64,000 bases of DNA from Neoroseomonas terrae. GTDB lineage: Bacteria > Pseudomonadota > Alphaproteobacteria > Acetobacterales > Acetobacteraceae. The translations under genes were made by a program, and so were the position numbers. Where the stretch lies: NCBI RefSeq assembly GCF_018129025.1, contig NZ_JAAEDI010000006.1, positions 166,602-230,601 of the forward strand. The letters run 5' to 3'. Below, in pieces: positions 44,054 to 52,590 of this stretch (positions are counted from its first letter, which is position 1; every line of letters starts with the position of its first letter). Below the pieces are notes generated by a model that worked only from the letters and a program-made list of their open reading frames with translations, had not been told where the DNA came from and made no database searches.

Positions 44054-45145
44054 TCAGCGAATCCCTGCGATGGTCACGTTGCCGGACAGCGTGCCGACCG
44101 TCGGCAGGATGCGGATCGCGTTGACCGCACCGGCAGCGTTGCGCCGGCCGCCGAATAAGCCGATCCCGCCATACGAACCGCCGCCGCCGTAATCGACGTA
44201 GGTGGCCTTTCCGACCAGGGAGGGGGCGACCGGGCTGTCACCGACAAAGAAGGTGTAATCGCCCGTCAGCAGCGTCGACCCGTCCATAGACGACGACATC
44301 GGCAGCATGGAGGAGTTGCCCGTCGACGTACCGACCAGGCTCGACGTGCTGTTCCACAATTGCCGGAAATTGTAGTCCGAGGCGCCAGCCGCGAACGATG
44401 CGCCCCCATTGGTGGAGGTGCGAAGCCCGATCTGGCAGTTCGTGGTGCTCACCGCCATTTCGGTGATCGTGATCCGGAAGGCGCGAAAGCCGGCCGGAAG
44501 CGTGAAGTCGATCGCGCCGACCAGGACGCCGCCCTGGGAACGGACGAACACCTCGGCAGGGAGCGCGCTACTGACCCAGCCGGACGTCACCCGCCGAAGG
44601 GTTGCCACCTCACCCGGCGCTAGTGTGAGCGTCGCCCCACCGTTGATGGTCTCGGACGCGTTCGCGTCTATCGTCAGCAGAGCGTTCCCGCCATTGCGGA
44701 TTTCGATGTCGCTGCCGATCGGCACCGTGGCGATGGCGGGCAGGTTCACCGTGCCGGCGCTCGCCGCGGTCCACCAGTTGAGGAAGTTGCCGAGGTCGGC
44801 GAGCGTCAGGTTAACGGTCGTCGCCGTGCTCTCGATGACGCGTCGCTCCCCCGCGTCGATCCAGGCGAACACATCCTTGGTGCCCGGCGGCAGCGACACC
44901 AGGGCATCGCTGTTGGACGATGCCAGGACCGCGCCTCGCGTCAGCGTTCCCGGCAATCCGCCGTTGAATTGCCCGAAGCCCATCTCGAAACCGTTCGCCC
45001 AGGAGATGACGTACTTCACGGCGATGGACGACGCGCCATAGGCAGCATTGAAACTGCGCCCGGCGCCCGAGGCGGAGTTGAGTGTCAGCGTGCCGGTCCC
45101 CACCGTGTCGGTGGACTGCTTGGCACGCCAGGGCAGGATTGGCAT
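44054..45145 (-). CDS. Phage tail fibre / receptor-binding candidate
   Basis: A 363-residue Gly/Ser/Thr-rich protein. The N-terminus (PWRAKQSTDTVGTGTLTLN; GFEMGFGQFNGGLPGTLTRG) is a common beginning of phage fibre proteins that attach to the tail; a repetitive beta-rich middle and a Gly-rich C-terminus (DYGGGGSYGGIGLFGG) follow. Receptor unknown. It directly follows the tape measure gene in transcription. Confidence 0.65.
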   Translation of the reverse strand: MPILPWRAKQSTDTVGTGTLTLNSASGAGRSFNAAYGASSIAVKYVISWANGFEMGFGQFNGGLPGTLTRGAVLASSNSDALVSLPPGTKDVFAWIDAGERRVIESTATTVNLTLADLGNFLNWWTAASAGTVNLPAIATVPIGSDIEIRNGGNALLTIDANASETINGGATLTLAPGEVATLRRVTSGWVSSALPAEVFVRSQGGVLVGAIDFTLPAGFRAFRITITEMAVSTTNCQIGLRTSTNGGASFAAGASDYNFRQLWNSTSSLVGTSTGNSSMLPMSSSMDGSTLLTGDYTFFVGDSPVAPSLVGKATYVDYGGGGSYGGIGLFGGRRNAAGAVNAIRILPTVGTLSGNVTIAGIR

Positions 45146-45163
45146 TGATGTTCCCCGTCAGGT

Positions 45164-48100
45164 TTAGCGGCGCGCGATGAGGGCTTCCAGGGTGAACAGG
45201 AGGCGATTGATGTCGCCCCGCATCCCCTTCATCTCGTCGAGCGCCAGACCGTTCATGTCGAAGATCCGCTCCAGCGCAGCGGTGCTTCCGGCCTGCACGT
45301 CGAGCAGCGCGGACAGGCCGTACTGATCGCCGCCCAGCGCCGCGATGTCCCGTCCGAAGCCGGCAGTCAGGGCGGCAAACCGCTCGCTGGTGCCGAGGTA
45401 GTCGCGCGCCACCGGCAGGAACGTCTGCGCCACGCTCGATAGCTGATTGATATCCCCGCTCTGCCGTGCCTGGTTGTAGGCCTGGAGACCCGCGAAATAG
45501 CGCGCCTCCGGCGCCAACCCGCCCCCGCCGCCGACCGTGAGCCCGAGGAGGAGGTCGCGCGCGGTGCCGGCCTTCTGATCCTGCTGCTGCTTGAGCAATA
45601 CATCACGCTCGGTTGCCTGCGCGGAGGCGAGCATGCTGACGCGCACGTCATCGGAAGCGGCGCCGAGGGCCTTCAGGGCCGTCCGGAGTTCTTCCATCTC
45701 CGCCGTGGCCCGCAGGTCGAATGCCTGCATCATGCTGTCCGGCGTGCCGAGCGCCCCGAGGCGCCGCATCTCGAACGCCGTCCCCAGGCCGGTCAGCTGC
45801 CGGTCGCGGTCGCGATAGAGGGATGCCCGCTCCTCACCCCTGACCACGTCGTAGTAGCTGAGCCTTTCCGCGCGCAGGCCCGAGCCCTCGCCGATGCCGA
45901 GATCCGTCAGGGTTGCCTCCAGCGCCCGGCGCTCATCCTCCGTCTGGATGTCGAAACTGAAGATCGACGCATCGAAGGCGCGCCCGCCCGTCGCCATGCG
46001 CCGGGCGTCCAGACCCTGGGCAGCGCGCACATCAGCGCGGCTGCGCGCGGCGTAGGCTTCCTCCGTCTGCTTCGCCTGCGCAGCGCTCAGCGCATCGATC
46101 GACAGGCCCCACCGCTGCGCCCCGTCGATTGCGGGCGCGAAGCTGTCAGCGATGGTCTTCAGGGTCTGTTCGAACTGGCTGCCCGCCTCCTTGGCCTTCA
46201 GCATCGGTTCGTAGATCTGCGTGATGAACTGGCTGGCCGTCTCGATCTCCTGCCAGGAGCCAACCGTGCCGGCACGCAGGGCCGTCTCGAGGTTGGCATT
46301 GTTGGCGGTAAGGTTGCCGCGCACACGGCCGAACAGGTCCTGCGGGTCGAATTGGCTGTTGGGCGACATGCCCGAGCCGACGATATCCACCGCGCCCCAG
46401 AGGCCGGCGGCCCCGCGGACGGAATCGGTGACGCGCACACCGGTAGCGCCAAGCAACTGATTGATGGGGTCGATCGCCTCCTGAACCGATGCGCGCGCCC
46501 CCCATTCATCCCAGCGCTTGCCGCCGGCTCCGACGATGGAGAAGTGCCCGTTGTCGGCCAGTCCGATACCGACGTCGCCGCCGGAGAACTGGCGCGAGGG
46601 GCCGATCAGGCCGCCCAGGGAGCCGCCGCCAGACCCGCCGACCAGGCCACCGACGAGGGCACCGATCGCAGTGCCAACGCCGGGAATAATCGAACCGATC
46701 ATCGCACCGGCAGCGGCGCCCCCGACGGCACCGACACCCGAGCCGATCTGAACGTTGGTCCGCTGCGCATCGGTCTTGGCGATCATGTTGCCGAACGTCG
46801 TGCCCAGCATGTACCCACCGCCGATGCCGGCGGCGTAGGTACCGAGGGACACGCTGCCGAGGGTGCTCAGCATGCCGCCGCTGCCTTGAGCGGCAGCTAC
46901 CGCAGCCGGCGCAGCAGGGCCGTAGACGCCCGCGCCCATCCCGGCCAGCGCGGCATTCGTCGCACCAGCGCCGGAGGACGCAAACCACCCTGCGCCCGAC
47001 TGCCAAATCGGGTTGTTGATGTACCCGCTGAGGCCGCCGAGCCAGGAGGAGCCGCCGCCACCGCTGAGATTGCTGTAGAGGCTGCTTCCGGTGCGGGCGA
47101 GGCCGAACAGGTCGAGGGAGCCGTCGCCGCCCTGCGCCGCCGCCACCCCGCCGGCACCGGCGGGACCAGCGGACCACATCATTGGCATGGACCCGCCGGC
47201 CATGGCGGGGGCGCCGAAGCCGCCGAGGCTGAACCCGCCGCCCCCACCGCCGAATATACTGCCCAGGCCAAACAGCCCCGACATGCCGCCATTGCCGCTG
47301 CCCAGGCCCCCGAGACCCAGCGACTGCACGATCGGCGCGATGACAGGACGGATCACCGCCTCCGCCGCGATGCGGGCGATGGTGGACTTCGCGGTCCGCT
47401 CCATCGCGTCCCACATACCGTCCCAGCCCTGGCCGTTCTCATCGAACAGGTCAGCGAAGCGCTCGGCGCCGTAGTCGACGATGCGATCCGTGACGCGGCG
47501 GTTCTGTTCCTCGCGCCGCTCGAGCACCTGGCGCTCATTCTCCGCTGCGCGCTTCTGGGCTTCGTCCTGCTGGTTGACCCACTCCATCCAGGCGTTGTTG
47601 GAGCCGTCGAGAGGGCCATACGACTGCCGCTCGCGCGACGATCCCCCGCGGCCCGACCTTGGCGCTGGTGGACGATTCGGACTGGAGCCGTCCTGGACTG
47701 AGGCCGCGATGCGGCCCTCCATCAGCGCGGCAACATTCCGCTGACCGGCAATCTGCCGCTCCAGCATCGCGACCTCGCCCCGCACTCGCAGGACTTCAGG
47801 GTCCCGATCAAGGCGGGCCGCAGTGGCAGCCGCCTCCGCGCGCAGTGCGGATTGCTGACGGAGCAGCGTCTCCAGAATTGCACTGTCTGCGACAGACCGA
47901 TTCGGGTTGGACTGCAATGCATCGATAGTCGCATCGACAGAGGTTCCAACGCGCGCGCCTCGCGTCAGCGATCCAAGGCTAGTCTGTTGGGCCTGGAGAT
48001 TCGCTTCCAGGAGCGTGGCGGAGGCATTGGCCTGATCCCGAATGCTCGCCATGCCCTCGCGATACAGCCGCCGGGCCCGCTCCGCCGCATCCTCACTCAG

Positions 48101-48604
48101 CCGGATGAAGGCCCGGACGCCTTCCGCAGCGTCTCGTACCGCTTCCTCGTTGAGGCGCACGCGGCCGGTCAGGAAGTCGAATGATGTCCCAAGCGCCCGG
48201 GTGATGGGCTCCCAGTTCTGAAAGATCGCGTAGGCAGCACCCGCCGCGGCGCCTGCCGCCCCGAAGGCGGCAACCAAACCCGCTCCCCCGCGAAGGACAC
48301 CAAGCAGGCCGGTCGCCGCCCCCGTCGCTCGCTCCATCACCGGCGCAATGGTCGCGAAGTCCCCGCCCAGCTTCGTCAGACTGCTAGAAGCGGCAGTACC
48401 CACCGCCTGCAGCGCGCCCAGAACGCGTGACGAGCTTTCGGCGCCAGTTGCCAGAGCGCCGAGTTGCTGCCCGCTCGCCTGCGCTCGCTGGCCGAGGCGC
48501 TCGGCAGCCCGGCCGGCCTCATCCAGGACGCGATTGAATGCTTCGCCGCCATCGGCGCGCAGTTCGATGGGCGGGATACCGCCGCCCCCTAAGCTGCTGC
48601 TCAT
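45164..48604 (-). CDS. Tail tape measure protein
   Basis: A 1146-residue protein, the longest in the window, placed directly after the tail chaperone and minor tail genes. It has an N-terminal helical segment (GEAFNRVLDEAGRAAERLGQR), several hydrophobic stretches (GLVAAFGAAGAAAGAAYAIF; AIGALVGGLVGGSGGGSLGG) and a Gly-rich centre, then a long helical C-terminus, typical of phage tail rulers that enter the host membrane. ATG 48604 is chosen with GGAG seven bases upstream and overlaps the upstream stop. Length would set a tail of about 170 nm by the usual rule of thumb, an inference. Confidence 0.88.
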   Translation of the reverse strand: MSSSLGGGGIPPIELRADGGEAFNRVLDEAGRAAERLGQRAQASGQQLGALATGAESSSRVLGALQAVGTAASSSLTKLGGDFATIAPVMERATGAATGLLGVLRGGAGLVAAFGAAGAAAGAAYAIFQNWEPITRALGTSFDFLTGRVRLNEEAVRDAAEGVRAFIRLSEDAAERARRLYREGMASIRDQANASATLLEANLQAQQTSLGSLTRGARVGTSVDATIDALQSNPNRSVADSAILETLLRQQSALRAEAAATAARLDRDPEVLRVRGEVAMLERQIAGQRNVAALMEGRIAASVQDGSSPNRPPAPRSGRGGSSRERQSYGPLDGSNNAWMEWVNQQDEAQKRAAENERQVLERREEQNRRVTDRIVDYGAERFADLFDENGQGWDGMWDAMERTAKSTIARIAAEAVIRPVIAPIVQSLGLGGLGSGNGGMSGLFGLGSIFGGGGGGFSLGGFGAPAMAGGSMPMMWSAGPAGAGGVAAAQGGDGSLDLFGLARTGSSLYSNLSGGGGSSWLGGLSGYINNPIWQSGAGWFASSGAGATNAALAGMGAGVYGPAAPAAVAAAQGSGGMLSTLGSVSLGTYAAGIGGGYMLGTTFGNMIAKTDAQRTNVQIGSGVGAVGGAAAGAMIGSIIPGVGTAIGALVGGLVGGSGGGSLGGLIGPSRQFSGGDVGIGLADNGHFSIVGAGGKRWDEWGARASVQEAIDPINQLLGATGVRVTDSVRGAAGLWGAVDIVGSGMSPNSQFDPQDLFGRVRGNLTANNANLETALRAGTVGSWQEIETASQFITQIYEPMLKAKEAGSQFEQTLKTIADSFAPAIDGAQRWGLSIDALSAAQAKQTEEAYAARSRADVRAAQGLDARRMATGGRAFDASIFSFDIQTEDERRALEATLTDLGIGEGSGLRAERLSYYDVVRGEERASLYRDRDRQLTGLGTAFEMRRLGALGTPDSMMQAFDLRATAEMEELRTALKALGAASDDVRVSMLASAQATERDVLLKQQQDQKAGTARDLLLGLTVGGGGGLAPEARYFAGLQAYNQARQSGDINQLSSVAQTFLPVARDYLGTSERFAALTAGFGRDIAALGGDQYGLSALLDVQAGSTAALERIFDMNGLALDEMKGMRGDINRLLFTLEALIARR

Positions 48605-49422
48605 GCTGATCTCCGAATGGCCTTGGAGAGCCGGTCCGCCCACACGTCCGGCATTTCCCGCGCAACGACGCCGGCGACGATCGCCTTTGGATCCAACCGC
48701 TGCCGGTAGACCGGCGGCTTCTTTGCGAAGATCAGGATGGGGCGAATGACCTCCGCCCCCTTCACGTCCAGCTTCTGGTAGATGGCCGGCGGCAGGTTGT
48801 TTGGCAGCAGGCGACCACCCGGTGTCCGGCGCACTGCTTGGCCGGGCCAGACGACGAAGTAGTATTCGGCCCGGCGACGCCCACGGCTGCGCTTGCCGGG
48901 CCGGCGGTTTCCATCGAAACCCTGCCCAGCCCCGCCGAGCGCCTGGAGATCCGACAGGATCTTGTTCATCCGCGGGCCGGTCACATTGCCATAGGCATCG
49001 ACCTGGGCGAACTGCGTCGGTACGAGGTAAACCGTCTGCCCCCCCGGCATCCGCATCTGAAGTCGCCGCTCGCCCGCCTTCTGCCGGCGGGGGCCGCCTC
49101 CGATCTGCGCGCGCAGGTAGCCCTGGTAGGCGCCCTCATGAGCGCCCTTGAATTGACCGGCCCGGCTCCACGGATCGGTACTGCCGCGCCAGACGACCGC
49201 CGCGGCGGGCCCCGGCAGGTCTTCCACCCACGCAAGGCTGTTCAGCGCGTAGGGCGTCGGGCGATCGAAGACCCGGCGCATCTCTCCCTGGATTGCCCGG
49301 ACCCCGCGCTCCGCCAGGATGTTCATCGTACGGCGGGCGGCGTCCTCGACTTGCGCACGCTTGGATCGCAGCGCATCGCGGATCGCGCTGACGGTTGGAA
49401 CCGTCTTCAGCGATATGCGCAT
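48601..49422 (-). CDS. Minor tail protein candidate
   Basis: A 273-residue basic protein with no membrane part. Early helical segment (RSKRAQVEDAARRTMNILAERG), PTPYALNSLAWVEDLPG, a central Arg-rich stretch and LPPAIYQKLDVKGAEVIRPI. It lies between the tail chaperones and the tape measure gene; in this type of phage such a gene encodes a minor tail component. Two bases separate it from the end of the shifted chaperone frame. Confidence 0.6.
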   Translation of the reverse strand: MRISLKTVPTVSAIRDALRSKRAQVEDAARRTMNILAERGVRAIQGEMRRVFDRPTPYALNSLAWVEDLPGPAAAVVWRGSTDPWSRAGQFKGAHEGAYQGYLRAQIGGGPRRQKAGERRLQMRMPGGQTVYLVPTQFAQVDAYGNVTGPRMNKILSDLQALGGAGQGFDGNRRPGKRSRGRRRAEYYFVVWPGQAVRRTPGGRLLPNNLPPAIYQKLDVKGAEVIRPILIFAKKPPVYRQRLDPKAIVAGVVAREMPDVWADRLSKAIRRSA

Positions 49423-49424
49423 GC

Positions 49425-49730
49425 CTATCCCTGCTCCTGCTTGTCGAGCTCATCAAAGCGCCGCTCTGCGGCATCCAGGACTGCGAAGGCGTTGATCAGC
49501 CAGGCGGGCTGCTGGTTGATCCCACCTGCCTCCGGCAGAAGCGCCAGCCCGCCCATGCCACCGCGGCAGCGCGCCCAGAGGCGCACCGCATGGTGATAGG
49601 CCCGGGGTACGACATGCTGCGGATTGCGTGGCCACCATTCATCGCCGACGCGAAAGGGAACGCCGCCCTCCGGTGTCGCGCGACCTCGGAATGCCTCGGG
49701 GTCGCGCGAGACCGCCAGGGCGGCCCTCAG
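49425..49730 (-). CDS. Second tail-chaperone frame (gpT-like), reached only by -1 frameshift
   Basis: From the slippery site this frame is open for 101 codons (CTG 49730 to TAG 49427-49425) and has no start codon near its beginning; the only ATG is late, in GGMGG. It continues the 193-residue gpG-like protein to a 294-residue fusion. The extension has FRVGDEWWPRNPQH, AYHHAVRLWARCRGG and QQPAWLINAFAVLDAAERRFD. It ends two bases before the next gene. In lambda and many siphoviruses the fused and unfused chaperones guide tape-measure assembly. Confidence 0.82.
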   Translation of the reverse strand: MRAALAVSRDPEAFRGRATPEGGVPFRVGDEWWPRNPQHVVPRAYHHAVRLWARCRGGMGGLALLPEAGGINQQPAWLINAFAVLDAAERRFDELDKQEQG

Positions 49731-50308
49731 TTTTTTTCCGCGGCCGGGCCCGGCCGAACCAAGCGCATCGCCGCCGCATGCAGCACCTCGACGTCACCGG
49801 TCGGCAGGGCCGCCACTGCGTCGCGTTTCCAACGCAGGCAAATCGCGAGAAGCTCCAGTTGCTCCGAGCGATGCTCTTCAATTTGGTGTCGGCGCAACTC
49901 GATCAGAGCCTTCGCCTCACGCATCGCCCACTCCGCTCGCATCCGGCGGCGCCGCGCAGCACTCGCATCCCGATCCGCCTGACCAAAATCCCTCCGCTCC
50001 TCCGCCGACCACGTCGATCGGTCGGGCCCGAACGCCGCGTAGTGGGAGGTGAGCGCGTCCTGCGCCGTCTCGTCAGCATCGAGCGCAGCGAGGTGCGCGG
50101 CCTTTTGCTCTTCGGGGAGGCCGGATCCTTGGATCTCCTGACGGAGGGCGTCGACGAAGATCGCGTCGTTCGGCACAACCATCGACGCCGAACGGGCGAC
50201 GATTTCACCGAACTCCCCGAACGTCGGCGCATGCAGGGTGAAACTGCGATCAGTGCCTGGAATGGGCACGTCGATCGTAACGCCACCGCTCACGATGGGC
50301 TTGGTCAT
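49727..50308 (-). CDS. Tail assembly chaperone (gpG-like), zero frame
   Basis: A 193-residue helical protein: a short beta start (TKPIVSGGVTIDVPIPGTDR), then a long helical section (RDFGQADRDASAARRRRMRAE; AKALIELRRHQIEEHRSEQL). It sits between the tail tube gene and the tape measure gene, as gpG does. The frame ends GAA AAA AAC TGA, so the stop lies directly after a -1 slippery heptamer. ATG 50308. About 100 bases separate it from the tube gene. Confidence 0.85.
   Translation of the reverse strand: MTKPIVSGGVTIDVPIPGTDRSFTLHAPTFGEFGEIVARSASMVVPNDAIFVDALRQEIQGSGLPEEQKAAHLAALDADETAQDALTSHYAAFGPDRSTWSAEERRDFGQADRDASAARRRRMRAEWAMREAKALIELRRHQIEEHRSEQLELLAICLRWKRDAVAALPTGDVEVLHAAAMRLVRPGPAAEKN
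49730..49736 (-). promoter_or_regulatory. -1 ribosomal frameshift site A-AAA-AAC
   Basis: Read on the minus strand the codons GAA-AAA-AAC-TGA contain the canonical heptamer A-AAA-AAC at 49736-49730. Four bases later a GC hairpin can form (GGCCGC pairing with GCGGTC, loop CCTG, about 49710-49726). This is where tail-chaperone genes carry programmed frameshifts. Confidence 0.85.
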
Positions 50309-50409
50309 GATGTAATCTCCTGGCGGGAAGAGGGTGGACGGCAGGCACCGCCATGCCTGCCGTCCGTGCAGCGCCGGCGCGGCGCCTGACCCGCGGCGGC
50401 GGGGTTCGG

Positions 50410-51579
50410 TCAGAAGCAGCAGAGGAACGCGCCGGCGTTCGGCGTGTCCGGCGTCAGCACGATGGAATCGACGCCGAGCTCTCCGCGTTCCTCATCGCCC
50501 AGCTCGGTGACCTGCGCGGATGGGCAGGACAGCGCGAAGCGGTTGCCGGCCGTGGCGCCCCAGATGGCGGCGTAGGGCATCGGCACCCCCGATTCCCACG
50601 CGCCTGCGCGCGCCGGGGACCGGGTCGTGCGGCTGAACGGGTTCAGGGTGTAGCGAGGCGATGCGCCGGTCAGGATCGGCACGTCATACCCCTGCGGGGC
50701 TTCGGGATTCTCGGTGTAGTAGGACCGGTTGCCCATCTCGAAGTTCACGGACTGGACGTCCGCGACGGCGCGGTTGAGCTGCGACATGCCGCCCATCCAA
50801 AGCGGGGGGCGGCGCGTGACGGGCACGAAGTTCGTGACCATCGTCGCGGCTTCCTTGTAGGCGGCGACCATGCCGGTCAGCGTGTAGACCAGGCTGGCGG
50901 GCTGCCCCGCGATAAGGCCGATGCCCCAGCTGCCCTTCATGCCCAGGAACCGGTGCCGCAGCCCGTCCTCATAGATGTAGGCGGTCAGGCCAGCTTCCTG
51001 CGATTCGTCGCTGATCGGCCGGTACAGGACGTTGGTCGGAATCTGCAGTGACGTGCCGGACGACAGGATGGGCGAGTAGGTGCGCCCGAGCGAGACGACA
51101 CGGCCGGTCGTGTAGTCGATGACGACGTCGACCGCGCCGGCGGCCGGGTTACCGGTCAGCAGGATCGCCATGCCGCGGTACTGCTGCGCCGTGGTGCCGA
51201 ACGGGCTGGCCGCGGTCACCGTGGTGCCGGTGCCGGATGCGGCTGCCGTCGGCGCGCCGACCGCGGCGGCGGTGACGACTTCCTCCATGCGGCACGCCTT
51301 CATGGCCTTGCCCCATTCCGGCGCCTGGCCGGCCGTGCCGCTGCCGACCATCGGCACCGCGATCCGCAGTTCGGCGCGCGCGCCGGCCGGGATCGGCGCC
51401 AGGTCGTCATAGGCGCCGCTCTCACCCGGATTCTGCACCAGGTCCCGAACCGGTCGGACGGTCCAGCGGCAGGTGACGTAGTCGGACGGCGACGGCGTGC
51501 CGGCGATGGCATCGACGCCCTGTGTCGTTTCCTGCTTCAGGGCCAGCGCCCGAATGCGCTTGCGGATGGTGTCGGACAT
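50410..51579 (-). CDS. Phage major tail tube protein
   Basis: A 389-residue protein. MSDTIRKRIRALALKQETTQ at the start, repeated beta-rich segments, an inserted Ala/Thr-rich immunoglobulin-like region (about 105-125), and GYDVPILTGASPRYTLNPF near the C-terminus fit the tail tube family in siphoviruses with larger tubes. It lies directly upstream of the tail chaperones, the normal place. ATG 51579. Confidence 0.75.
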   Translation of the reverse strand: MSDTIRKRIRALALKQETTQGVDAIAGTPSPSDYVTCRWTVRPVRDLVQNPGESGAYDDLAPIPAGARAELRIAVPMVGSGTAGQAPEWGKAMKACRMEEVVTAAAVGAPTAAASGTGTTVTAASPFGTTAQQYRGMAILLTGNPAAGAVDVVIDYTTGRVVSLGRTYSPILSSGTSLQIPTNVLYRPISDESQEAGLTAYIYEDGLRHRFLGMKGSWGIGLIAGQPASLVYTLTGMVAAYKEAATMVTNFVPVTRRPPLWMGGMSQLNRAVADVQSVNFEMGNRSYYTENPEAPQGYDVPILTGASPRYTLNPFSRTTRSPARAGAWESGVPMPYAAIWGATAGNRFALSCPSAQVTELGDEERGELGVDSIVLTPDTPNAGAFLCCF

Positions 51580-51585
51580 CGCCGG

Positions 51586-51825
51586 TTACTCCCCTTCCTG
51601 ATCGGCCGCGGGCGCGGCGTCCGGCGCCGCGACGGCCTCCGGTTCGGGCTCGGCGGTGATCACGCCGGAGCTCGCCGGCGGCGTGACGCGGGCCGGCGCC
51701 GACACGGCCTCAGCATCGCCGGCGTCGATCAGCGCGTCGGCCTGCTGTTCCGGCAGGTCCAGCGTGATGCCAGGCGCGACAGAGCGGCCCGCGACCTCGC
51801 AGGGCCGCAGAGTGCGGATGATCAT
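51586..51825 (-). CDS. Small acidic phage protein
   Basis: A 79-residue protein. The first half (RPCEVAGRSVAPGITLDLPE, QQADALIDAGDAEAV) resembles a small folded domain seen next to tail genes; the second half is Pro/Ala/Glu-rich and disordered. Function not known. It starts 14 bases after the terminator gene. Confidence 0.6.
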   Translation of the reverse strand: MIIRTLRPCEVAGRSVAPGITLDLPEQQADALIDAGDAEAVSAPARVTPPASSGVITAEPEPEAVAAPDAAPAADQEGE

Positions 51826-51839
51826 GATCGGGGTCTCCG

Positions 51840-52298
51840 TCAGGTGGTGGTGGCGTAGGGGCTCGCGGTCGGCGTGATCGCCAGGGCTTCGAAGCCGACA
51901 TCGAAGTAGCCGGAGGCGACGCTGCTGGACGAAGCGTCCAGCATGACAAAGTCGACCTGGCCGTTGGTGGCCTGGACGGTGCAGGGCCCGAGATCCGCGC
52001 CCTCCAGGGCTGCGCTGACCTGGGCATGCAGGGCCGACAGCCGCTGTTCGGCCAGCAAATCGGCCGAAGGCCCCTCACCCTTCACGTAGCCGGTGATGGT
52101 GAAGCGCACGGTCCAGAAGGTCAGGCCCGGCGATTGCGACTGGTCGGGCACCATCTCCATGCCTTGCAGCACCAGGCGCGGGTACTCGCTGATGTCGACG
52201 GCCGCACGACGCGCCCGCTCGACCGGGACACCGACGATGGAGGCGGCCAGCCTGTCCGCCACCGCGGCCAGGACGGCTTCCCGGATGGGGGTCGCCAT
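51840..52298 (-). CDS. Tail terminator / completion protein candidate
   Basis: A 152-residue protein with the size and position of a gpU-like terminator: an N-terminal helix (IREAVLAAVADRLAASI), a strand-rich middle (GLTFWTVRFTITGYVKGEG) and a helix (AEQRLSALHAQVSAALEG) followed by strands. Such proteins cap the tail tube at the head end. Name inferred from order; sequence is not decisive. Confidence 0.62.
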   Translation of the reverse strand: MATPIREAVLAAVADRLAASIVGVPVERARRAAVDISEYPRLVLQGMEMVPDQSQSPGLTFWTVRFTITGYVKGEGPSADLLAEQRLSALHAQVSAALEGADLGPCTVQATNGQVDFVMLDASSSSVASGYFDVGFEALAITPTASPYATTT

Positions 52299-52299
52299 G

Positions 52300-52590
52300 T
52301 CAGAGCTCCTGCACCCGCAGCTGCACGGTGCGCTGCAGCGTGCGCCCGGCGGCCGTCGTCATCGTGAAGGTGATGCCGTAGTCGGTGCCAGCCTGGCCGC
52401 CGGACAGCCGCACCGTCGCGAGACCCTCCGGCGTCGTCGCGGTGCTGCCGATGGTGATGTCGCCCGGCGCGGCTTCGACCACCACGCTGACCAGCGTATC
52501 CGCGGCTTCCGCCATCCAGCGGGTTGCGTCGAGGGTGTAGTCCCACTCGTCGGCGGGGTCCTTCCCCTCGATCCAGCGCAGCCCGCTCAT
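52300..52590 (-). CDS. Small phage protein, Ig-like
   Basis: A 96-residue beta-rich protein (WIEGKDPADEWDYTLD; VRLSGGQAGTDYGITFTM; RTLQRTVQLRVQEL). It resembles the small immunoglobulin-like virion proteins of tailed phages. ATG 52590 has GAGAGGG about eight bases upstream and overlaps the end of the repeat-protein gene. Confidence 0.6.
   Translation of the reverse strand: MSGLRWIEGKDPADEWDYTLDATRWMAEAADTLVSVVVEAAPGDITIGSTATTPEGLATVRLSGGQAGTDYGITFTMTTAAGRTLQRTVQLRVQEL

Noticed and set aside
46352..47701. A 449-codon plus-strand open frame inside the tape measure region.
   Set aside because: It is antisense to the tape measure gene, with typical shadow composition and no ribosome site or family.
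49731..49737. Run of seven T on the plus strand as a possible terminator tail.
   Set aside because: No stem precedes it on the plus strand; on the minus strand it is the A-rich slippery site inside a gene.
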